A stretch of 64,000 bases of DNA from Trissonchulus latispiculum (GCA_030248195.1 JASAND010010729.1:1-64000), one strand, 5' to 3'. Numbered from the stretch's first letter, positions 10,995-21,349 are shown. Made by a program: numbers and translations. The notes: generated by a model from the letters alone, not told the origin.

Positions 10995-12055
10995 TCATCG
11001 AAAACGTTGGACTAAGCGATTTCTTGTTTCAATCCCATCATTTTCAGGTAGATCGAGCTCCTCTGCTTCCAAATTAACGTCTTCAGTAACCGCGGCCCCA
11101 AGCCCAACCATTTCTTCCGCCTCCGCTGGATCAAACGATAACACCAAATTATGCAAAACAGCACAAGCTTTAATAGCCTCTGCAGCAAACATAGGACTAA
11201 CCCGCAGTTTATTTAAGCAAGCAAAGCGATTTTTCATCACTCCAAAAGCATTCTCCACAACACGGCGAGTCTTAGAATGAGCCTTATTAAAGTTTTGCTC
11301 AGCGTCACTCATTTCGTATTTCTGAATTGGGGTAATCAGCCACTGCTTTAGGGGGAACCCCGAATCTCCTAAAACGATGCCATTGGGAAATGGGCGCCAC
11401 CCTTCATCATCAAATTTCGTCGCTAGTGCACTGAGTCTCAGAACGCGGGCATCGGGAACACTTCCAGGCCACTTAGTGTTGACGTAGTAGAATTTGTAGT
11501 CTGGGCCACAAACCATTAAGCAGTTCAGAGAATGGTAACCTTTCCTATTGACGTATTGATGTTCGTCTTCGGAAGGAGTCTTAATCTCCACGTGCGTGCC
11601 ATCAATACAGCCGACTACGCACGGCAACTCACCCAATGCGTAAAACTGGTTTACCATCTTGCGTAAATCAGCATTTAAGCTTGGCCAGCTTACTACCTCG
11701 GCAAATAGAACAGAATTAATGACTTGGACTACGCGGTGAATCGAGCGGCAGAGTGTCGATTTAGATGGACCATGGGCATCGCCGACTAAATGATAAAACC
11801 CCCCGTAGCTAGGAATCGGAGAGTAAAAAGTAAGTGTTCACTAGCAGAAAGAGCCTGACTGCGTCTGGTTTCCGGTTCGAGATGCGGACCAATCCGAAGC
11901 AATAACTGCTCCACTAAAGTCCGAGAAAGTCGGAATTTCTCCACAAAATTGTCCACGTCTAGGTTTAAGTTAATCCTAGGTTTGAAGACACGAGGTCTCG
12001 GCTCTCGCCGCACTGCTGGTTCAAATAAATCATCACTGTCGCTGGAATCTTCCAT
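10995..12055 (-). pseudogene. Harbinger DDE transposase, one frameshift
   Basis: The HARBI1/DDE_Tnp_4-type transposase reads from ATG at 12055 to TGA at 10995, about 354 codons if the break is ignored. The N-terminal part (12055 to about 11805) holds the helical region ending LRFLATGG. The catalytic part has all three acidic motifs: CIDGTHVEI, LGDSGFPLKQW and VVENAFGVMKNRF. The only defect is at the C6 tract at 11799-11804: the frame downstream is one base out, so as printed the first frame stops just after it (about 11786). On either side the family pattern continues without loss. The error could be a true inactivating deletion or a homopolymer miscount in the assembly. Its start faces the right end of the element, opposite to the Myb gene in whose intron it lies. 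Confidence 0.9.
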
Positions 12056-12121
12056 CGATCTGGTAATTAAAAACGGAACGGAGCCTGAAGAATAATATCG
12101 AATAATGATAATAATACAAGC

Positions 12122-12354
12122 GTATATACTAGAATAACAGCATTGAACACTTTCACTACCATGTACTAAACATGCTATATATGTTAAATGGGTGCCGTAG
12201 GTAATTTATTAGAGTGAGTGATTTTTGTTAATTAATCAATGTTACATTATGAAATCACCAACCTTTTCGGGGGTCAAAGGTTAACAAACCGAGCATGTCT
12301 AGCGTGTTTAGTACATGGCAGTGTAAGAGTTTCATACTGTTATTCTATTATGTA
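12122..12354. mobile_element. Imperfect hairpin MITE in the Harbinger intron
   Basis: The left arm (AGAATAACAGCATTGAACAC ... CCATGTACTAAACA) is repeated inverted at about 12297-12353 (TGTTTAGTACATGG ... ACTGTTATTCTA). It directly abuts the foldback element that begins at 12355. No target duplication is clear and it has no coding capacity. Confidence 0.5.
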
Positions 12355-12576
12355 CGAAGAGTACATACGTAATGATTGTAGACAGGCTCTCTGTTATCAC
12401 AGAAAAAACTATGCTATGCGCGCTATCGGCTTACCCTCCCAACCCCGGTTTAACCCGCTCCCACACCGCCCCTGTATAGGGGGGGGGGAAGCCGGTAGCG
12501 CGCATAGCATAGTCTTTGCTGCGATAACAAAGAGCATGTCTGCTGTCTTACTCTTATCATTATGTATATATTCTTG
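12355..12576. mobile_element. Foldback MITE, CAAGAGTACATAAT family, divergent copy
   Basis: The ends CGAAGAGTACATACGTAATG and CATTATGTATATATTCTTG match the family defined at 14079-14457. The arms contain CTATGCTATGCGCGCTA-CGGCTT and its complement, with a C/G-rich tip. No clear 7-bp target duplication remains. Confidence 0.6.
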
Positions 12577-12598
12577 ATAATACCAATACAACAACTTC

Positions 12599-12622
12599 TG
12601 ATAATAATAATAATAATAATAA
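12599..12622. repeat. (AAT)n microsatellite
   Basis: About eight TAA/AAT units lie just upstream of the exon 2 acceptor of the Myb-like gene. Confidence 0.9.
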
Positions 12623-12640
12623 GGTTAATGTCTATTTTAG

Positions 12641-13180
12641 TCCAAGAAAGACAAATCTCGGAAGACTGGAGAAGGAAGAGTGGATTTTACTGAATTGGAC
12701 AAGCTTGTACTTGAATATCTTGGTGAAGAAAGTCCAGCGGTTGCTGGTTTGCCTGTCGCGGAAAGTTTCGAACCAACGCCCTCGCCAGCGTCTACCATCA
12801 CTGAAAGGGACACTGACAGCCCCGTTAGTGGTACCGTACAGCATACCAAACCGTTTACCCCAGCCTCATCGAAGAAGCGGGTTCGTTCAGACAATGTATC
12901 ACCTACAGCGGTCCGATTTGATAGCCGATTGAACGAAATGAAGGTGGAAAAAATGGGTGCCGAATTGGAAAACCTACGACTAAAAAACTACAAGCTCAAG
13001 CTGGAAATCTGGAACCTAGAAAATTCTTTGGGTCTGCCTCATCGGTTTCCTATTTCAGAAAGATCTAGTGGTGCCGCTGCTGCAGTTGAAGCTCATCAGT
13101 CCTTTCCACCTGCCGCCGAAGCGTTGCCCGGATTCGCAGAAACCTTTGGATATAACGAAGTGCCAAGATCCCAGTGGTAA
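12641..13180 (+). CDS. Harbinger Myb/SANT-like protein, exon 2
   Basis: This exon follows acceptor TCTATTTTAG and continues exon 1 in phase 0, adding 179 residues to a TAA stop at 13180. It begins SKKDKSRKTG and then has the family's LDKLVLEYLGEESPAVAGL motif, which in Harbinger Myb proteins follows directly after the SANT domain; this supports the splice. A basic KKRVRS stretch could serve as a nuclear signal. A predicted coiled coil (ENLRLKNYKLKLEIWNLEN) follows, then an Ala/Pro-rich tail. The joined protein is about 258 residues. No stops or shifts are seen, so this gene appears intact while its transposase partner is broken by one base. Confidence 0.82.
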   Translation, partial: SKKDKSRKTGEGRVDFTELDKLVLEYLGEESPAVAGLPVAESFEPTPSPASTITERDTDSPVSGTVQHTKPFTPASSKKRVRSDNVSPTAVRFDSRLNEMKVEKMGAELENLRLKNYKLKLEIWNLENSLGLPHRFPISERSSGAAAAVEAHQSFPPAAEALPGFAETFGYNEVPRSQW

Positions 13181-13434
13181 CTTGGAAAAGGTTCAAACTT
13201 ACGTCCTAGAAAGAATATATAGTTGAAACGTGTTTGCCAGTTTTTTGGATTAAATTCCGTTGTTTCTGCTGCTACTGTTGTTAATGTTGTTGAAAATGAA
13301 TAAAAAATTGAAAATTAGAATTAAATTATGAGTTTAAGTTATCATAGCAAATGAAATAACACAAATTTAAAAAATTAGCAAAAGTTAACGGACTAAAATC
13401 GACTAGCAGACAATCAAACGTTTGCAGAATATAA

Positions 13435-13669
13435 GCCTACAAGACAACCTTCGACTTGTAAACTTGTAAGGATATTTTTAGTTGCTTGTAAACTTGTATC
13501 TTGTAACTTGTGGGTTCGTGAAACGGGAACTGGAAATTCTACTTGTAGGACACTTGTGAAAACACAGCTTGTAGCTTGTACCTTGTAACTTGTCATCAAC
13601 TCTTAGTGAAACCAAAATCGCTTGTAACTTGTGACTTGTAACACTTGTAACTTATCATGAAATCGGCCC
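13435..13669. repeat. Harbinger right TIR and subterminal repeats
   Basis: At least ten copies of ACTTGTA/CTTGTAA occur in this stretch, ending in the 36-bp inverted terminal repeat (13634-13669), which is complementary to the left end. The motif density mirrors the left end. Confidence 0.8.
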
Positions 13670-13672
13670 CAG

Positions 13673-14078
13673 GACTATATTTACGATAAATATGGTCACA
13701 GCTGGCTCATTTTGCACAAAGCTCTTGCTTGTTTTTACATTAGCTCTAACTTTGATTAAGATTAGCATGCAAGGATTTCATTAAAGCCACGAAGTCTAAA
13801 TTATATTAAGAATCTCTATGGGAGCAATGGCACCGTATGGTTCTTTTGCTTGGGGACCATGTTTCTGTCCATGATCTTCGTCTCTCCGCCTCTTGACTGC
13901 GGTCTGCGGAGAGCACCACTGACAGGCCACGTCGTGTGCCTACAAGTGGGTTAGCCCAAACCAAAAAATATGAAAAATGAGAATTTAGGTTCTCAAAACA
14001 TGTCCTGAAATTTTTATGTTCACACGTTTGTTCTACGGTTCAACAACCTCTGGCGATTATGAATTAGGTTGGTTTAAG
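13673..14078. other. Non-coding; fragment shared with the pol linker at 20.7 kb
   Basis: At 13852-13918 a stretch (CATGTTTCTGTCCATGATCT onward, ending CGGTCTGCGGAGAGCA) closely matches 20722-20792 in the Gypsy-like element. It is probably a fragment of the same retroelement family. Nothing else is recognised. Confidence 0.45.
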
Positions 14079-14457
14079 CAAGAGTACATAATACATAAGA
14101 GTATGACAGAAGTCATACTCTATGTATTATATGCGTGACACATCCTCTGCACGCTAACGGCTGACCCCCCCCCGCAAATTGGACCCTTCACTTCAAAAGA
14201 TTTTGGCCGCTATGAATGTGTTCTAAAGCTCGAAACAGACACAAAACTCGCGCACGTAGTGCTTGTGTTTTCGAGCTTTAGCACACAAGCATAGAGCTAG
14301 TGAGCGTACCCACGTTTCGACTGGGTACTAATTTGCGGGGGGGTCACTGGGGTCCAATTTGCGGGAGGGGGTCAGCCGTTAGCGTGCAGAGGATGTGTCA
14401 AGCTGATAATACATAGAGTATGCCAGCTGTCATACTCTTATGTATTATGTATTCTTG
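14079..14457. mobile_element. Foldback MITE, CAAGAGTACATAAT family (type copy)
   Basis: The 379-bp palindromic element starts CAAGAGTACATAATACATAA and ends with the complement. It is flanked by GTTTAAG at 14072-14078 and 14458-14464, a 7-bp target duplication. Its arms contain CACGCTAACGGCTGACCCC and CGCAAATTGGACCC and their complements, with poly-C and poly-G tracts opposite each other. There is no coding capacity. Relatives are at 12355, 36121, 37464, 42736, 44798 and 46525. Confidence 0.85.
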
Positions 14458-14519
14458 GTTTAAGCTGGTGGCATCCTTTTGTGCACTGCTTTTGTGGTGA
14501 TTTTGAAAACAGAGGACAT

Positions 14520-15165
14520 ATGAGCCGAGGGACGTTTTTTTTGGGGTTTCGCTCAGTGTCACTTAACGGTTGAGAAAAAACGCAAAACGCACGGAGACAC
14601 TAAAATTTTTAAACTTTGCACTAAATTTTCTCGAAACTGGGTACGTTTTAGCCAAAACCAAGAAACACATCCCTCCGCAATAGTACGAATTTCCATTTTG
14701 TAGAAAATCTCCGGAATTTGTTGAGTAGTTTTTCAGAAATCGATGTTTGAAACAAAATAACCGCAGTTTTGCCAAATCTCTAGCTGAAAGCAATAAAGTC
14801 CGGCCAGTAGAGATTCATAAAATGTGCATTTGACGCTGTATCGATTGAGTATAAATGGGCGAAAATTGTTCGTAAGGTTTGGCAGTAATTTTGAAAAAAC
14901 TGATTTCCCCGAAAATGGTCGTTTTTTGACCCTCAAAATGGTTTTTGCTTACACTGACGTAACCACTAGAGATAGCTCAAAGGTTATAAAAGCAAAAAGG
15001 TTCATTTTTGTGTCCTCTTCCCAGCCATCACAACCAATCTGGTGTCTGGTCTACCTACTGAAAGGCTTAGGCCAAAAAACAAAACTTTCTTATCTTTTGG
15101 CCTAAAATTCCGAGACTGGTCCCAGAATGTTAAAGAGCACGAAAGTCAGTTATTTCGCAAGTTGT
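14520..15165. mobile_element. Inverted, decayed copy of part of the 5125-6524 element
   Basis: Landmarks from 5410-6000 reappear on the opposite strand: GACTGGTCCCAGAATGTTAAAGAGCAC, and the stretch around CCTCCGCAATAGT. No ends or target duplication are preserved. The open frames across it are not protein-like. Confidence 0.5.
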
Positions 15166-15795
15166 AGCTATTTAGCCGTATGAGTTAGCCGTAAAGGAGT
15201 AAACCCGTATGAGTCAAAAATACCCGAAAGGAAACCAGTTTAGTGTCAGAAGTGGGATTCAATTGATTTCAGCGTTTCAGGGACTATTTAATTGGGTTTG
15301 ACTCACGCTTGTGATTGCTGCCTGGACAGTTGGACGGTACTTTATGTCTGCTAATTCAAATTATTTCTGGATAATCCTGGATTTTTTGCTGATTAACATT
15401 GTGGCGTCCTGATTCAGAATTGCCTTAACTTATTTCTCTCTCTGCCCAACCGTATATAACCTCCTTCCCTTGAACTCTTGTGTGGCTGCCACTGAGGTTA
15501 ATTATGTCTCAACTGTGCAATCAGGTATAATTCTGCTTCTCTGATATCTGTACAATGTCATGCTTTGTTAAGTGTGTTGCGATTGGTATTATGATCACAG
15601 CTGGAATTGTCGGGGTTGGATATTTACTTTTACCTAACTGGGCAAAACACTTATTGCACATTCTATTAGAACAAGTTTCAAGGGTTGTTTAAAGAACATT
15701 TAATTCTGATTTTGATAGCAAATCTTTGAACCTGATTTTGATTTTGATAGTGAAGTTTTGAATAGACGTCAGTCTTAAGGTTTACTCTTTAAATA
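15166..15795. other. Putative 5' leader of the Gypsy-like element
   Basis: No gene is seen. The sequence lies immediately upstream of the gag start and so is expected to include the LTR and primer-binding site. I could not find a matching downstream LTR or a convincing primer-binding site. Confidence 0.35.
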
Positions 15796-17317
15796 ATGGC
15801 AGATTCTGGAAATCCAGCCCAAGCAAGTAGTAGTAGTACAAATTAGTGTTGTTGACCGGCCGGCCGTTGACCGGCCGGCCAAGAGCTGCACTCGGCCGGA
15901 CGGCCAAGAGGTGCACTCGGCCGGACGCCCGGCTGGCCGGCCGGTCAGCCGGCCGTTTCAGGCCGGCCAGCCGGCCGTCGAACGGCCGGTAAACGCGGCT
16001 TATATTTCAGCGGTTTATCAAAATTTTCTCAGGAAATCGATTTTAAGTTGTTCTGATACATTTTCATATTTTGATTTCTTATTCTGGCACTCATGGGCCA
16101 GCCTGCCGGCCCTTTTTAGTCTTTGATTCGTCAGCCGGCCGTTTTCGGCCGGCCGGCCGACGAAAAGTTTGGCCGGTCAACAACACTAGTACAAATACGG
16201 ACCCTAATGTGTCGAGTTCATCAGATGGGCCTTATATCGGTCGTCCACCAAGGCGATTTGGAGTCTACCGGAAGGAAAAGTTTAAGGATTTTCTCAAAGA
16301 ACTGAACCGATATTTTCAATCAAACAGGATTTTTAGTGATCAGCGCAAGTGTGAAATTTTTCCGAGTATGTTAGAAATTGATAGCCTCGCTGACACTTTC
16401 TATGACGGTCTCGATCAAAATACTCGTTATGATTATACAGAACTGTGCCATCAGTTTGCGCAGAAATTTCCCTCCCCTAAAGTAGAGTATCTTTCGGTCG
16501 ACAAACTCACTTTGCGTGAACAGAATACAGACGAAGCAGTTTCAGAATTTGCTTACGATAACCAGAAACTGGTTCGTGATGCGTTTCCTGAAGTCTCACC
16601 ATCAGAATACGGTATTTCTTGAAAGGTTTAAAGCCTCGGATTCGTCAGTACGTGATAACCACAAAGCCTACAAATTTTGAAGCTGCGGTAGCTGAGGCTG
16701 TGGAACAGGAAGCGCATCAGCATCTAATGTATGGTGATGCGCCGTGGCTTGACGAAGTGGTGAATAGACCACCTCCGAGAAACAGTTCAAACCGTCATTT
16801 GAAACGACAATCAGGTCGGCATTTCCGAAATGATAGGTTTGGTGGGTCTCGCCCGCCAAATAACAGTCAACAGTATCAGCAGCGACAGCAGTTAGGTAGT
16901 CGTCAAAACAGAGAAATGTATAGTGCAGTCAGGCACGATAAAAATGGCTCAGAAACAACAGCGCTCAAACAAGAGGTCTCTAACCTGCAAACTCAGATGA
17001 ACAATCTGGCTCAGCATATGCAAACGCTGGTCAGCTGTGTCCAGCAAAATCAAACTGTGAACAGGACAAATGAAAACTATCATAGACCAAACCATCAGTA
17101 CCAAAGTCCTCCAGGGCAACAACCTTTTCCATATTCTCAGCGACGCTCTCAATTCAGTGGAATTGAATGTTGGCAATGTGGACAAGCGGGGCATACAAAG
17201 GCACGTTGTCCGCAAGTTCAGACAGCTCAGCGTGCTTCTCGGAATGAACCGAAACGCCGCAGTCTGAACTACATGAATCGAACTGAGACACACACCTACG
17301 CTCACAGCTCCAGCTAA
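15796..17317 (+). pseudogene. Gag of a Ty3/Gypsy-like retroelement, broken
   Basis: Gag is the structural protein that packages the element's RNA. ATG at 15796 begins the frame, which is interrupted after 16 codons by a hAT-type MITE (15844-16188) and resumes at 16197 in frame. The first part contains a retrotransposon capsid region (FLKELNRYFQSN, then FAQKFPSPKVEYLSV). At about 16615-16620 the frame shifts: the first frame stops and the second carries on with LKGLKPRIRQYV. The second part is Gln/Asn/Arg-rich and ends with one CCHC zinc knuckle (CWQCGQAGHTKARC, about 17169-17210). So there are two lesions, one insertion and one frameshift. The element is dead at this locus. Confidence 0.85.
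15844..16188. mobile_element. hAT-type MITE inserted in gag
   Basis: The ends TAGTGTTGTTGACCGGCC and GGCCGGTCAACAACACTA form inverted repeats with GGCCGGCC-rich subterminal blocks. The flanks are a perfect 8-bp duplication GTACAAAT at 15836-15843 and 16189-16196. Removing the element and one duplicate restores gag continuity. A partial relative (right end ...CAACACTA) lies at about 34920-35009. Confidence 0.9.
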
Positions 17318-17458
17318 GCAGAATATGAGGATGAAAGAGAAGACAAAGAAACCGCTAGGGAAACTGCCGTCAAAGCCATGTACCCTACTGTTAACGTCGC
17401 TAGTGCACGTCGAACCTCGGGTTTATGCAAATTAGCTGTGCATAACAAGGCTCTAGTA

Positions 17459-17508
17459 GAACGAAGCACTAACACTCATGTGTGAACGAAGCACTAACAC
17501 TCATGTGT
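17459..17508 (+). repeat. Tandem duplication of about 25 bp
   Basis: The stretch GAACGAAGCACTAACACTCA plus TGTGT occurs twice in a row between gag and env. This is a simple local duplication that adds a stop in the surrounding frame. Confidence 0.8.
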
Positions 17509-19190
17509 CTATGAACAATGCAGAAACACAATGGGAAGCACCACAGAACGAACATCTTGGACATGCAGGTCCGCGGTTGAGGATGGCATCCTGGCCAATT
17601 AGAACGCGCGTGCGCGCCACATCGTTTCTTCAGACAGCCCTGATTCTGCCACTGGTCGTATTTTGCTTGTTGCCTACTACACGTGGGTCACTCGCCGGGG
17701 AGTTAGGCAAGTTCACGACAAAGGTGCACACTGGATACGGAGTTGCCATAGAACCCGCTGGGCTGGCACTCACACCACGTAAACGTAGAATATATGTCCA
17801 TAGTTATCCACGCTGAGCTACCACAGGCAGAAAAGGACTACGACGACTATGTCGAATGGTTGGGAACAAGGACCAGTCAGGCTAATAGCAGTTGCACAGG
17901 CCGACATAGTCTACATAAACGGTTACAGGCAGTGACTACTGATCTAGCCATTGCCTACGAGGGCGTATTGAACACCGATTTCTACGCAAAACTATTAAAC
18001 CATGTCTGCAAACAGGCAGAGGGGTTTTGCGCCGAAACTGGGTCGCCCGAACCGTCCGTTTCACCAAACCAGGAGAAAACTGCGCCAAACCGAGAGAAGC
18101 GGTTTTTGGGTGCCTTGATTGCTGGAGTTCTTGGTTTGACTGGAACGGGTTTAGGCCTAGCTAACAGCATTTACTTAGGTAAGGTTGGTTCAAAACTTGA
18201 AGCGTTACAAGATACTATGATGCTAATGAAAACCGACGCAAACCTGCGGGATCGAACGCTAAACAGGTTGACATCAGCAAATGAACAGCTCTATATTTTC
18301 ACTCACCATTCTAATCAAACAAATACAAGACAAGATTAATCAAATCGCATGCGTTCAGAATCAGATAGTACAAGAAGTTGACGCACTGGTTAGTGGCCTA
18401 GCAATGAAGGAAACCATTACAAGAATGGTTGATGGTGCTATGCTAGCAGCTACCGAAGGTCGATTAGCACCGGAAATCGACGTGACTACCCTAAAACGAC
18501 TTTTACGAGACTATGTAAACTTGCAGGGCACACTTTTCTACCAAGAACCCGCTTTACTATATCAATTTGCAAAAACGTACCCAGTGAAACTGGAAATTTA
18601 TCGGTTGTTATTTTCATTTTTGCTTGAAATTCCGATCCTAATCGATGAAGACGTGAAACCTGTTTTCAAAGTTCACAATGTTGGTTGGAACAGCAAGACA
18701 ACTAACCTTCAGTACAGCTTAGATTTACCTGACTTGATAATGCTAGGAAACATCCCTGCAGGCGATAATAGCTATAACCACCTAGTACTCCCCATCAACA
18801 ACGAGCAGTGCATCAGTCATCCAGGGCTGTGGTTGCGTCACCCACATTCTATCCCGCTAGCATGGTCTCAGGAACAAAGTTGCATCAGTGCACTATATAA
18901 TAGCCCACACACTAGCGAAAAATATTGTGAACCCCGACACCGCTTAGCTGTACCAAGCAGGAGTACTTAAATAAAGTCCACCACAGCTGGAGTACTGATT
19001 CGTACGAATGAATCTCAGGTACTAGTCACGCGGTCATCCACCATAGCACATCAGAATGTAGGTAATAAGATCAGTGTGCTTAGTCACGGTGTACTCTGGT
19101 TTTCTCACACAGATTATACGCTCTTAACATTCGGCTCGTATGTCTATTACAACAGTTTAAAAGCGGTACGCAGCGTCCAGTTCTGTTTTC
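17478..19190 (+). pseudogene. Env-like fusion glycoprotein of the retroelement, decayed
   Basis: Remnant of an envelope gene spread over three frames. The first (17478-17816) has a hydrophobic signal-like segment (ALILPLVVFCLLP). The second (17794-18339) has a furin-type site REKR at about 18097-18108, followed directly by a Gly/Ala/Leu-rich fusion-peptide-like stretch, the hallmark of Env proteins acquired by errantivirus-like Gypsy elements. The third (18281-18970) is the following helical ectodomain. Beyond the stop at 18970, similar-looking ectodomain sequence continues to about 19160. No C-terminal membrane anchor is found. Frame changes near 17800 and 18290-18335, an internal stop and the missing anchor make it non-functional. 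It lies between gag and protease, not after pol as usual. Confidence 0.7.
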
Positions 19191-19610
19191 GCTAGACCCG
19201 TTTTCCGCTTTAGTGATTTGGATTTGCATAAGAGATATGCATCTTCCTGCTCTTGTGGATACAGGAGCCGGTATCACTATGATCTCGTCTTCACTAAGGC
19301 GTAGGTTGCTAGCTGATGACGAATACCTCAAGTTTAGGCCAAAGGAAGTGCCTGGGATTGATTCAGCAACCGGACATACTCTAAATTGGATGGTCTTTTA
19401 CATGTTCCTTTCCAGATTGGTTCGAAAGCAGTCAGTCATCCCACGTACGTTGCTGCTAGGGTTCCGCACGAGTGTGTATTGGGCATGGACTTCCTCTCAG
19501 AGGCTGGAAGTCTGTTTGTGGATCCTGTAAGTGAGAAGATTTCCATTGGCGGAGAATCGGTATCTGCGAAGGATTGGATCCACCACGAAGAAAGCAGGTG
19601 ACAAAGATAA
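19160..19610 (+). pseudogene. Retropepsin (protease) of the Gypsy-like element, frameshifted
   Basis: The aspartic protease that matures Gag-Pol is recognised by the active-site motif ALVDTGAGITMISSSL (Asp codon 19258-19260). After a frame change near 19390 it is recognised by VLGMDFLSEAG (about 19474-19506), the conserved second motif of retroviral-type proteases. The active Asp is kept, but the two halves are in different frames. The region follows directly on the env remnant; pol sequence resumes only near 20.7 kb. Confidence 0.8.
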
Positions 19611-20620
19611 TATTTATTTACCTATTCTATTCTTTATCATATTACGTTATTCATATTCATACATTTTAGAATTTTAGTTATTCAACCTTTAGAAGTAAGG
19701 AGCACAGGTACAGATTGGCTCCAGAAATAGTGTTAGTACCAATCCGCATCTAGGGTTAGTGTGAAATACGCGGTAAGTGATAATGAGTGTCTAAGGTCAA
19801 AGTTTGGTCAAAGCTTTTCTAGAAATCTGTGAAATTAGGACCGAAGCATCGACGGGAAAAGTCATACAGGGATTATGCTACTTCTAGACTTTCAGGTTTC
19901 GGACACTGTATCTCCTTCTGCTGACGTAACAGATAGCTAGAAAATATATCATGGAGCTGGCATAGTTTTGGAATATTCCTGGCCTCAAGAAGTTAGAGGA
20001 TAACCACCAGTAGCGACAATATATCATGCTTCGTCAATTGGCACACTAGGAAGACTAGTATCTTCTGTGCCACGGATAAAGGAATCTAAAGTCATGGAAA
20101 TCCTCTGATAAGTTATATTTTAAGTGTTCGTATGAAAGTTTTTTATTAGATACAGCAGTTAGTTAGATTTAGCTAGCAGCTAGTTAGAGTTAGCAGTCAG
20201 ATTAGTATGGGAGATGAAAAAGGTCCCCTGTGCCTATTTCTGTATCTTAATAAACTTGGTGTAAATATGCAACGACAACCAGCAAATGTGGGGGGTAAAA
20301 AAGGCCCCTCTGTGTTTGTTACTGCACTGTAATCAACAAGTTCTTATAATGGGAAGGAGCCGGTCTGCTGAAACTTTGGAAGCGTAAGCAGCAAGCAATA
20401 CTGGAGTACCAACTGTAAACCATTTATGGTAATTTTAATACTCAGAACTTAAGTCTAAATTTTAAATTTTAATGTTGGATACGTTTCTTTTGAACTTTAA
20501 CAATACGGACTTTTCATCTCTATCCTATCTGAGTGCTCGCCATTCCCATCCGAATCCCTTTCTGCAGCCATTTTCTTAATTCCCCAAGCTGTCGAGCAAC
20601 CTATGGTAGTTTTCAGCCAT
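19611..20620. other. AT-rich non-coding between protease and pol linker
   Basis: About 1 kb without protein-like reading. A polyadenylation-like AATAAA lies near 20248, following TATCTT. The sequence may be an insertion or LTR-like segment that separates protease from the rest of pol, but no ends or target duplication could be assigned. Confidence 0.35.
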
Positions 20621-20689
20621 CCTAGTTGTGCTGCATGCGGGGGTCAGTGGTGGTTGGCCAGACAACCGCTGTTGACCTGGGTGCAACTG

Positions 20690-21332
20690 AAATAACCGTA
20701 CGTCTGACTGGCTTGGGAGTCATGTTTCTGTCCTTGACCTTCGCTTCTCCGCTTCTTGGCCGTATTTTTCCACGGTCTGCGGAGAGCAGCAACACAATTG
20801 CTACATTGTGTGCCGCTATTGCTGGGCCCTTCTCAAAAAATCGGTATCCGCAGTTGTGTCAGGACATAGTTTCACATCAGTAGAGATTAAAGCATCTTCT
20901 TCCTGGGTAATTCCTCCCCGATCCGAAATTTGTGTAATGTGTACACTGCCAGGGAATCTGAGCAAACAGGCTCAAGGACAGGATCTTCTGTTCGAGCCTA
21001 ACCTAGACACTCATAAGCGTTTTAAGTTCCGGACAGCCAGAGCACTGACTAGAGTTCACCTGGGTGATTCTATTCCCATTAGGGCCGTCAACACCACTAA
21101 TGCACCAGTCCGACTTTACAGCAACATCCGCCTGGGTTGGTTGGAATCAGCAAAGGGCTACGAAGTTTCCACCCTTTTGAATCCAAATACGAATTCTTCA
21201 GGACTGGTAGCAAGTGCTGGTAAAACCGACAAACTGGTCGATAGTAAACCAACACAAAGTCCAAAGGAGCGTGAGAGACAGTGTGACAGTGGTGATAAGT
21301 CACTAATTCAGGGTGAATCTTTATTGCGTTAG
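20690..21332 (+). pseudogene. Gypsy pol fragment between protease and RT
   Basis: The frame at 20808-21332 contains WVIPPRSEICV ... RVHLGDSIPIRAVN and VRLYSNIRLGWLE. This pattern lies between protease and reverse transcriptase in Ty3/Gypsy Pol, where a conserved beta segment ends near LYSN-RLG-LE. No reverse transcriptase follows; the frame closes at 21332. Upstream of 20808 the reading is disrupted. The 20722-20792 part has a second copy at 13852-13918. Confidence 0.6.
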
Positions 21333-21349
21333 TCTGCGAAGGCGGCAAC

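Larger units (their letters stand above)
10141..13669. mobile_element. Complete PIF/Harbinger DNA transposon
   Basis: The 3529-bp element is bounded by inverted repeats of 36 bp without mismatch, beginning GGGCCGATTTCATGATAAGT. It is flanked by a 3-bp target duplication CAG (10138-10140 and 13670-13672), the length expected for this superfamily. It carries the two genes typical of Harbinger elements: a Myb/SANT-like DNA-binding protein (two exons, + strand) and a DDE transposase (- strand). The transposase lies wholly within the intron of the Myb gene. Two smaller inverted-repeat elements (12122-12354 and 12355-12576) have inserted into the same intron, right of the transposase start. The perfect terminal repeats argue for recent mobility. 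Confidence 0.92.

Noticed and set aside
10910..11280. Alternative exon of the Myb-like gene after TTATATTTCAG at 10910
   Set aside because: It would be open in phase but encodes antisense-transposase residues unrelated to the family. Splicing to 12641 gives the known domain order.
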